Assembly: GCA_937873665.1 (NCBI GenBank)
Contig: CALMYW010000018.1
Coordinates: 1 to 11,183 of the forward strand
DNA from: an uncultured Sphingorhabdus sp.
GTDB lineage: Bacteria; Pseudomonadota; Alphaproteobacteria; Sphingomonadales; Sphingomonadaceae
Length of the DNA stretch: 11,183 nucleotides
Direction: 5' to 3'
Shown here: in pieces, positions 6,709 to 11,183 of the stretch
Layout: every line of letters starts with the position of its first letter
Numbering within the stretch: position 1 is the first letter of the stretch
The notes under the pieces: generated by a model
Databases searched by the model: none
What the model was told of the DNA's origin: nothing
What the model saw: the letters and a program-made list of their open reading frames with translations, nothing else
Translations under genes and position numbers: made by a program

Positions 6709-6835
6709 CCCATTTGCGCAACACGTTCTCGTGCACGTCAAGATCGCGAGCTGCCTGGGCAACCGCTACACGGCGTTCGCGGACCAATCTGACCGCCTCA
6801 AGCTTGAACTCGCGGGTGAACTTCCTTCTCTGCAT
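6706..6835 (-). pseudogene. Truncated IS3-family OrfA transposase subunit
   Basis: The 5' 43 codons of orfA encode the DNA-binding helix-turn-helix that recognises the terminal repeats. The frame stays open into unrelated DNA down to 6461, giving a chimeric 124-codon reading frame, but nothing after the WAKR junction resembles a transposase. It is probably inactive. Confidence 0.65.
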
Positions 6836-6877
6836 TGATGCTCTCCGGTTGGTGAAAACACCTTATCTCGGTGTCCA
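6706..6877 (-). mobile_element. IS3-family element remnant: outer end plus start of orfA
   Basis: From an end beginning TGGACACC at 6877, reading leftward, there is a 42-base leader and then an orfA start at 6835. The first 43 codons encode a helix-turn-helix typical of IS3-family OrfA (RRKFTREFKLEAVRLVRE, then LDVHENVLRKWAK). The homology stops abruptly near 6706, where the IS110 fragment of the other strand begins. The leucine zipper of OrfA and all of OrfB are missing. The outer end interrupts a second IS110-type gene. Confidence 0.7.
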
Positions 6878-7013
6878 CCAAACTGGCGGCAGGCCAGACC
6901 TCGGACCGGCGAAGCTTGCGCCGGATCAGCGCCCCGCCATCGGCAGCGATGGCGGGGCGCTGAAACACATTCTTCGCCAGATCCAGTCCGACGGTGGCGA
7001 CCTCCTGCTTCAT
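6878..7013 (-). pseudogene. IS110/IS1111-type transposase, 5' fragment
   Basis: The ATG at 7013 is preceded by AGGAG at a good distance and opens KQEVATVGLDLAKNVFQ, the signature N-terminus of IS110-family DEDD transposases. The first catalytic Asp lies in GLDLAKN. Family-like sequence continues to RRKLRRSEV (about 6897), after which the IS3-family end takes over. Only about 39 of roughly 340 codons remain. The residues RP after NVFQ differ from the usual VH-type sequence, and this change helps build the perfect palindrome at 6926-6963. Confidence 0.7.
6926..6963. repeat. Perfect 16-bp inverted repeat with 6-base loop
   Basis: TCAGCGCCCCGCCATC (6926-6941) and its exact reverse complement (6948-6963) are separated by GGCAGC. 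The hairpin would be very stable, about 75% GC. It lies inside the 5' fragment of the IS110-type gene. Neither side has a T run, so it is not a classical terminator. Confidence 0.85.
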
Positions 7014-7105
7014 GAGACGACTCCTAGACTTGGACCTACAACGACCCCATAATTGCATAGCTACGCGGGGGCGCAGGCCGTCCACCACATCACGACACGC
7101 CCTAT

Positions 7106-7119
7106 CAAGAAATTTCTTG
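7106..7119. repeat. 14-bp palindrome CAAGAAATTTCTTG
   Basis: A perfect even palindrome centred on AATT lies between the IS110 remnant and the MFS fragment, about 90 bases upstream of the latter's start. It could be a regulator site for the transporter. No promoter elements are clear around it. Confidence 0.3.
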
Positions 7120-7207
7120 CTGTGTGAGAATCAGAGTTTGAGCCAATATTGCCTCTGACGCAGGAACATGGGCTAATCTGGAGAAGCACCGGTAGGAGGG
7201 TTGGGCA

Positions 7208-7642
7208 TTGGCAAATCTAGGTAATGATGCAGGGTACATGAGCCTTGCGCAGCCCAAAGACCGTTGGACCTTCCTTCTAATTGCAACCTTCATTTTTGCC
7301 TTAAGTACAGCTGATCGTTTTCTCATGTCGCTCTTCCTAGAGCCAATCAAAACAGAATTTAATCTGACTGACACCGCTGTAGGATTTCTCACAGGTACTA
7401 TATTTGGCATTGTATATTTTGCGGCCAGCATTCCCTTGGGCATTCTGGCCGATCGCCGAAACCGGCGAAATCTTCTAGTAATCTTTGTTCTGATTTTCGG
7501 TGTCATGACCTCCGCGTCCGGACTAGTGGCCGGCTATTTTATGCTGATGCTCACGCGTGTGGGCGTAGCCGTCGGGGAGGCGGGCTGCACACCAACGCCC
7601 ATCTCGCTTCTCGCCGACAAGTTTAAGCCCAGTCGCCGATGA
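7208..7642 (+). pseudogene. MFS transporter (spinster-like), truncated by an IS
   Basis: A TTG start at 7208 lies eight bases after GGAGG; an ATG at 7238 is the alternative. The 144 residues cover about the first four membrane helices of a major facilitator transporter. Visible are the TM1 Asp-Arg in STADRFLMSLFLEPIKTEF, the TM2-TM3 loop signature in GILADRRNRRNLL, and RVGVAVGEAG in TM4. These resemble spinster-family MFS proteins, often found near aromatic or lipid catabolism genes. Full members exceed 400 residues. The frame ends exactly where the IS3 element starts, and the first three bases of the IS (TGA) supply the stop. The DNA is visibly less GC-rich than the tra genes, which suggests a separate origin. 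The product should be inactive. Confidence 0.85.
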
Positions 7643-7661
7643 TCTGCCCCCTTCAGAGTGG
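7640..7661. repeat. Left terminal inverted repeat of the IS3 element
   Basis: TGATCTGCCCCC pairs with the right end at 11 of its first 12 positions. A second matching block GAGTGG follows after a one-base offset. It lies immediately after the last MFS codon and provides that frame's TGA. Confidence 0.8.
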
Positions 7662-7702
7662 CCCAATTTCTACCTTAGAGTTGGCCATGAAGGAGGAATG
7701 GA

Positions 7703-7978
7703 ATGGTAAGGAAGCACAAGCCGGAGGAGATTATCGGCAAGCTGCGTGAAGCGGAGATTGTGCTGGCGCAGGGCGAGACGGTTGCGGATGCGTGTCGTCG
7801 GATCGGCGTCACCGAGCAGAGCTACTATCGTTGGCGCAAGGAATATGGCGGCCTGAAGAAGGATCAGGCGCGGCGGATGAAGGAACTGGAGAAGGAGAAC
7901 GCCCGGTTACGGCGGGCGGTATCGGACCTGACGCTGGACAAGCTGATCTTGCAGGAAGCTTCCAGGGGAAACTTCTGA
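7703..7978 (+). CDS. IS3-family OrfA (DNA-binding transposase subunit)
   Basis: The 91-residue OrfA starts at an ATG behind AAGGAGG. It has a helix-turn-helix (about residues 5-45, with DACRRIGVTEQSYYRWRK) that recognises the IS ends. A leucine-zipper-like coiled coil follows (about 55-85, KELEKENARLRRAV and LDKLILQEA) for oligomerisation. The frame stops at TGA just after the slippery heptamer at 7966-7972, where a fraction of ribosomes would shift into orfB. Alone, OrfA usually represses transposition. It appears intact. Confidence 0.92.
   Translation: MVRKHKPEEIIGKLREAEIVLAQGETVADACRRIGVTEQSYYRWRKEYGGLKKDQARRMKELEKENARLRRAVSDLTLDKLILQEASRGNF
7966..7972 (+). promoter_or_regulatory. Programmed -1 frameshift heptamer G GGA AAC
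   Basis: The heptamer is in the correct phase: orfA is read AGG GGA AAC TTC TGA, so slipping one base back on GGA AAC continues as CTT CTG AGC in orfB. This yields an OrfAB fusion with the junction ASRGN-LLSPARRR, typical of this IS group. The orfA stop lies two codons on. I did not establish a downstream stimulatory structure. Confidence 0.75.
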
Positions 7979-8871
7979 GCCCCGCGCGTCGACGGCGCTG
8001 TATCGATCATATCAGGACCATGATGCCGGTGTCCGAGAGGCGGGTCTGCCGCGTGCTCGGGCAACATCGATCGACACAGCGCAAGACGCCGCGTGGGGCG
8101 GATGACGAAGCCGCGCTGACCGAGGATATCATCGCCTTGGCCAGACAGTATGGTCGCTATGGTTATCGCCGGGTGACAGCCTTGCTGCGTAATGCGGGAT
8201 GGCATGTGAACCGCAAACGGGTGGAACGCATCTGGCGGCGTGAAGGACTCAAGGTGCCGCACAAGCAGCCCAAGCGCTCCCGGCTCTGGCTCAATGCCGG
8301 ATCCTGTATCCGCCTTCGACCCGAGTATCCGGGGCACGTGTGGTCCTATGACTTTGTTGAAGGTCGGACGCACGACGGTCGCAAGTTCCGCATCCTGTCG
8401 ATCATCGACGAGGCCAGCAGGGAATGCCTGGCCTTGCCGGTGGCGCGGCGGCTTCGCAGCGAAGAGGTGCTGGCAACATTGGCAGAGCTGTTCGTCACCC
8501 GGGGCCCGCCGGCGCACATACGGTCAGATAACGGTCCCGAATTTATCGCCAATGCCGTGCAGCAATGGCTGGCGAAGATCGGCGTGAAGACGCTCTACAT
8601 CACGCCCGGCAACCCATGGGAGAATGGCTACTGCGAGTCCTTCAACGGCTCCATGCGCGATGAACTCTTGAACGGGGAGATCTTCTACACCCTGTCCGAG
8701 GCTCAGATCCTGATCGAAGCCTGGCGGCGGCATTACAACACCGTCAGGCCGCACAGCTCGCTTGGCTATCGGCCTCCGGCTCCGGAAGCGGCGACGCCGC
8801 CATGGCTGCCCTCCGGTTCCGCTTCGCTCCACCTGCGGCCAGCCATGGCGGCGGAGGCAATCTTGCACTAA
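7972..8871 (+). CDS. IS3-family OrfB (DDE transposase catalytic domain)
   Basis: The coordinates give the part read after the frameshift; no strong independent start is needed. It is about 299 residues. An N-terminal HTH_21-like region (YGRYGYRRVTALLRNAGWHVNRKRV) precedes the integrase-type catalytic core. The catalytic triad is visible: Asp in WSYDFVEG (codon at 8350), Asp in RSDNGPEF (8527) and Glu in GYCESFNG (8635). There are 35 residues between the last two, the expected DD(35)E spacing. The C-terminal WRRHYNTVRPHSSLGYRPP is the family hallmark. The frame is uninterrupted, so the element could be active. Confidence 0.92.
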   Translation, partial: LLSPARRRRCIDHIRTMMPVSERRVCRVLGQHRSTQRKTPRGADDEAALTEDIIALARQYGRYGYRRVTALLRNAGWHVNRKRVERIWRREGLKVPHKQPKRSRLWLNAGSCIRLRPEYPGHVWSYDFVEGRTHDGRKFRILSIIDEASRECLALPVARRLRSEEVLATLAELFVTRGPPAHIRSDNGPEFIANAVQQWLAKIGVKTLYITPGNPWENGYCESFNGSMRDELLNGEIFYTLSEAQILIEAWRRHYNTVRPHSSLGYRPPAPEAATPPWLPSGSASLHLRPAMAAEAILH

Positions 8872-8883
8872 CAATCAACGCGG

Positions 8884-8905
8884 ACCACTCAGTGGGGGCC
8901 GATCA
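8884..8905. repeat. Right terminal inverted repeat of the IS3 element
   Basis: Read inward on the minus strand it begins TGATCGGCCCCC, matching the left end at 11 of 12 bases, followed by ACTGAGTGG. It lies 12 bases after the orfB stop and abuts the truncated AraC-type gene. Confidence 0.8.
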
Positions 8906-9554
8906 CCTGATCTCGCTGTTCTCCCTAGCCTCATACCACCGCATCCTGGGCTGGGTGATCGGCGAGGAGATGCCCTTGATCGACGTGACCCTGGCCTTTC
9001 CCGAAACCTTCGCGGAAACGGGGCTCCACGATCTGTTCAGCATCCAGCCCCGCTTCCACCAGCCACAGGACAGCTTTTCCTTCGCGGAACGCCACCTGAA
9101 CTGGCCGATCGCGCGGAAACCATCCGAGATCGATGATCTGTTCGCGCTGTGTCCCTTCGACCTCCTGCCGCCGGACTATGGCACCGAAACCTTGTCGAGC
9201 CGCGTGGTAAGCGCGATGCGCGCATCGCTATCGATGGAAGAGGGCATTCCGGACATCCAGACAATCGCGCAGATGTTTGGCTTCACCCCGGCCACCCTGC
9301 GTCGTCGCCTGGCCCGCGAGGATTCGTCACTCGTGGCGCTGCGCACCCAATGCCGCCGCGAACTGGCACTGACGATGCTGGCGGGAACCGACCTCACCGT
9401 GCGGGAGATCGCCTCGCGCCTGCAATACGCGGATGCGGCGACTTTCCGCCGAGCCTTCGTGGGTTGGACGAAAATGAATCCGGGCGACTGGCGAGCGCAG
9501 AATGCACCGACGGACACGGCGGTGCTGCAGGCGGAAGGAATTGACTTTCCGTAA
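8906..9554 (+). pseudogene. AraC-family regulator lacking its N-terminus
   Basis: AraC-type sequence starts directly at the IS right end with LISLFSLASYHRILGWVIG and runs about 215 residues to a TAA at 9554. The remaining effector-binding part (about the first 95 residues here) resembles the arabinose-binding-like half of the larger AraC/OruR-type regulators. The C-terminal domain has both helix-turn-helix units: IQTIAQMFGFTPATLRRRLA, then LTVREIASRLQYADAATFRRAF with a PGDWR end. Full members have about 330-340 residues, so about a third is lost. The frame also extends back into the IS, so a fusion from IS sequence is possible but unlikely to sense a ligand. It may once have controlled the neighbouring dioxygenase genes. 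Confidence 0.85.
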
Positions 9555-9743
9555 CGCTCCTCGCATCTTGGCACGATGCAGATGCAGCCCATCATGCCGC
9601 GTTTTCGCGTCCACGCAGGCCAACTTCTCGCGCGCAACTAGCCCCGGGATTCGGGGCGTTGCGCTCCGGACTCGGGGCGATAATTCCTTCCCCGCCGCGA
9701 CCTGATCGCGGTTGCGCGATCCAACCCTCCGGATGCCATTCTC

Positions 9744-10154
9744 ATGACCACGAACCGGGCCACCCGCCGGCCGCCGATCCATATGATCGACGCCGAGGCC
9801 GACACACTGACTGATCTCGCCTTGCGCACAAGCGCGCGGAATCCGGAGGTCAGCCGGCAATTGCTCAACGAAATCGCGCGCGCCACCATCCATGATGCGG
9901 CCAAGCTCCCGGCTGGCGTCGTGACCATGCACGCGACGGTGGAGTTCCTTGACGAAGCCAGCGGCACCGACCGGACGATCGAGCTCGTCTATCCGCGGGA
10001 TGCCGATATCGCGGCCGGGCGGGTTTCCATTCTCACGCCGGTCGGCGCAGGTTTGATCGGCCTGCGCGCCGGGCAGTCGATCCTTTGGCCCGACCGCGAC
10101 GGACGCGAACGCAAGCTCACGATCGTCAACGTCTGCAACCCGGGATCGCGGTGA
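9744..10154 (+). CDS. Rnk-like GreA/GreB C-terminal-domain protein
   Basis: This 136-residue protein is the same length as E. coli Rnk, the regulator of nucleoside diphosphate kinase that binds RNA polymerase. The N-terminal part (about 15-55) is a short helical region. Residues about 60-130 form the FKBP-like GreA/GreB C-terminal fold, with VVTMHATVEF, the LVYP strand and the clear family signature VSILTPVGAGLIGLRAGQSI. The acidic tip of Gre coiled coils is not present, so it should not stimulate transcript cleavage. Such proteins bind near the polymerase secondary channel. It lies 189 bases after the AraC fragment and converges on the dioxygenase genes, with no sign of a shared operon. Confidence 0.85.
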   Translation: MTTNRATRRPPIHMIDAEADTLTDLALRTSARNPEVSRQLLNEIARATIHDAAKLPAGVVTMHATVEFLDEASGTDRTIELVYPRDADIAAGRVSILTPVGAGLIGLRAGQSILWPDRDGRERKLTIVNVCNPGSR

Positions 10155-10238
10155 CGCTTCGCCCGCTCCCGCGGCCCGCCAGGCGGATCACCTCAGGCGA
10201 CGGGTGACAAATGCCGGAACAGAGGGGCGGGTTGGCGC

Positions 10239-10259
10239 GGGCGGGGCATCGCCCCTCCC
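10239..10259. terminator. GC-rich hairpin between convergent genes
   Basis: GGGCGGGGC (10239-10247) pairs with GCCCCTCCC (10251-10259), with one mismatch and a 3-base loop. It lies between the ends of the Rnk-like gene and the dioxygenase beta gene, which converge. A bidirectional terminator would fit that position, but there is no T run on either side and the surroundings are so GC-rich that such stems are common. Confidence 0.3.
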
Positions 10260-10314
10260 TGCCCTTCATCGCCCCCCTGTCACCGGCCCGTACCTTTGCT
10301 GTGGCGGAGCCGTA

Positions 10315-10848
10315 TCAGAAGAACAGGGCCAGCGTTGGCGCGGTGACGACGTTCCAGTCGAGCACGATGCGTCGTTCGGCGATGCGAAAACCGTCCTCGC
10401 TTCGCCGTAGCCGATCCTGCCGCTGCCCGCTGTAAAGATGATTGTCGGCGCCATGGCGGCTGTAGCTGAGCATGAAATTGCTCAACACCCGCACTTCCCC
10501 GGCGCACGCATCATCGTCCTCGATCTCGACATTGGTGATGAAGCGACGCGTGCGCGCCGGCGGGTTTTCAGCCCACGCATTGGGGGCGAGCGCCCGCTTG
10601 GCGCGGATCGTCAGCAGCGGCAGGCGATCCTCGCGCAAGGCCGCTTCCTCCGCACCGCCCAGTTCCCGCTCCACCAAATGGAATTCATCGCCTCCACGCG
10701 CCGGGAGATGGCCGAGCCTGATATGCCGCGTGGGGATGACATAGCGGACATCTTCGGTCAGCAACTCCAGCCAGGCGAGAAAACGCCGGTCGTCCAGCAT
10801 TCGCGCTTCGCGATAATAGAATTGCTCGATGGCGTGCTGCTGCTCCAT
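10315..10848 (-). CDS. Aromatic ring-hydroxylating dioxygenase, beta subunit
   Basis: The start is the ATG at 10848, six bases after GGAGGA. A GTG at 10869 overlapping the alpha stop is an alternative with a poorer site. The protein has 177 residues, typical of the small structural subunit with an NTF2-like fold. Family features are IEQFYYREARMLDDRRFLAWLELLTEDVRYVIP near the start (in order FYYREA, LDDRRF, WLELL), TRRFITNVEIEDDD, VLSNFMLSYSRHG and the closing RIVLDWNVV. The beta subunit holds the alpha3beta3 oxygenase together and has no metal centre. The enzyme adds both atoms of O2 to an aromatic ring to give a cis-dihydrodiol. The substrate cannot be judged. It lies 17 bases downstream of the alpha gene, in the same operon. 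Confidence 0.88.
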   Translation of the reverse strand: MEQQHAIEQFYYREARMLDDRRFLAWLELLTEDVRYVIPTRHIRLGHLPARGGDEFHLVERELGGAEEAALREDRLPLLTIRAKRALAPNAWAENPPARTRRFITNVEIEDDDACAGEVRVLSNFMLSYSRHGADNHLYSGQRQDRLRRSEDGFRIAERRIVLDWNVVTAPTLALFF

Positions 10849-10865
10849 GCGCGATCCTCCGCTGT

Positions 10866-11183
10866 TCACCGGGCCGCTCCTTCAGCGATATCGCGCTGCC
10901 AGCGCAGGTAAAATTGGCGCGAATAGTGTTCATTGTAACGGCTGCCCGCCACTCCCGGCAGCAACGGGTGGACCTCCTCCTCGCCGGCGCCGAGGCCGTA
11001 ATAATAGGGGTGGTCGTCCATGTAATCGATCGCGCTGCCGGCATATTGCTGGGCCCAGGCGTCTGAATCCTCCTGCTCCAGCAGCCCGCCGGGGCCGAAG
11101 AAACCGTTATAGACGCCCTGCAACTCGCGCTTCACGCTCTCCGGCGCGCCGGCCGGCACCACCCACCAGGACCAATATTCCAC
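10866..11183 (-). CDS. Aromatic ring-hydroxylating dioxygenase, alpha subunit, C-terminal part
   Basis: The frame enters from the right edge, and 105 residues with the stop are in the window. EYWSWWVVPAGAP and then FFGPGGLLEQEDSDAWAQ are typical of the C-terminal catalytic domain of large oxygenase subunits. So is the closing YNEHYSRQFYLRWQRDI. The Rieske [2Fe-2S] domain and most of the mononuclear iron ligands lie outside the window. The late carboxylate ligand of these enzymes usually precedes a tryptophan in an EQDD-like context, and the EQEDSDAW stretch is compatible with it. The start is not present here; a GTG at the very edge is internal. Confidence 0.88.
   Translation of the reverse strand: MEYWSWWVVPAGAPESVKRELQGVYNGFFGPGGLLEQEDSDAWAQQYAGSAIDYMDDHPYYYGLGAGEEEVHPLLPGVAGSRYNEHYSRQFYLRWQRDIAEGAAR

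Larger units (their letters stand above)
7640..8905 (+). mobile_element. Complete IS3-family insertion sequence (IS407-like group)
   Basis: The element is 1266 bp, bounded by imperfect terminal inverted repeats: TGATCTGCCCCC on the left and TGATCGGCCCCC on the right, with GAGTGG shared further in. It carries overlapping orfA and orfB in the -1 arrangement, with all catalytic residues in place. The size, the ends beginning with TG and the protein character point to the IS407-like part of the IS3 family. Bases outside the ends do not match (CCGA on the left, CCTG on the right), so there is no visible target duplication. Confidence 0.85.

Noticed and set aside
7864..8517. Minus-strand frame of 217 codons opposite the transposase
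   Set aside because: It is antisense to an intact orfB with all catalytic residues.
9176..9932. Minus-strand frames opposite the AraC fragment and the Rnk-like gene
   Set aside because: They are shadow frames with Arg/Ser-rich content and no recognisable motifs.
10438..10911. Plus-strand frame of 157 codons opposite the dioxygenase beta subunit
   Set aside because: It is antisense to a recognised gene and lacks a credible ribosome site.

Overview
The window looks like part of a GC-rich alphaproteobacterial plasmid, most probably from a sphingomonad (Sphingobium, Novosphingobium or Sphingomonas type). This rests on an F-type transfer cluster in the order traA-traL-traE-traK-traB-dsbC-like, next to insertion sequences and aromatic ring-hydroxylating dioxygenase genes. 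It is inferred from protein content and gene order; no database comparison was run.

Layout. (1) Positions 1-3982, minus strand: a tightly packed conjugation operon. It starts with the pilin precursor traA, continues with traL, traE, traK and traB (overlapping or nearly touching), and runs off the left edge inside a DsbC-like periplasmic disulfide isomerase. (2) Positions 3983-4318: a divergent regulatory region. It holds an array of GGGAA/TTCCC half-sites, part of it on an exact 21-bp period, between traA and a rightward gene. (3) Positions 4319-5574, plus strand: an unrecognised 119-aa protein, a 173-aa helix-turn-helix protein and a 91-aa membrane protein. They are candidate regulators or accessories of transfer. 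(4) Positions 5541-6278, minus strand: a secreted lytic transglycosylase of the kind that opens peptidoglycan for conjugation machines. (5) Positions 6279-8905: an insertion-sequence scrapheap. An IS3-family 5' end sits between the 5' ends of two different IS110-family elements that point toward each other. After it come a truncated spinster-type MFS transporter and an apparently complete IS3-family element with a canonical G GGA AAC frameshift site. (6) Positions 8906-11183: accessory, probably catabolic DNA. It holds an AraC-family regulator beheaded by the IS, an Rnk-like protein, and the beta subunit plus the C-terminal part of the alpha subunit of a ring-hydroxylating dioxygenase on the minus strand.

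How it works together. The left half builds the pilus and core channel of an F-like type IV secretion system. TraA is the pilin. TraL, TraE, TraK and TraB form the assembly and envelope-spanning complex. The DsbC-like protein probably matures the cysteine-containing Tra proteins, and the transglycosylase makes room in the cell wall. The array between traA and the divergent gene is the obvious place for control of the whole operon. The right half is unrelated cargo that has been rearranged by insertion sequences. Both genes that touch the complete IS3 element are broken, and the element has no visible target duplication, which points to IS-mediated deletion or recombination rather than a simple insertion.
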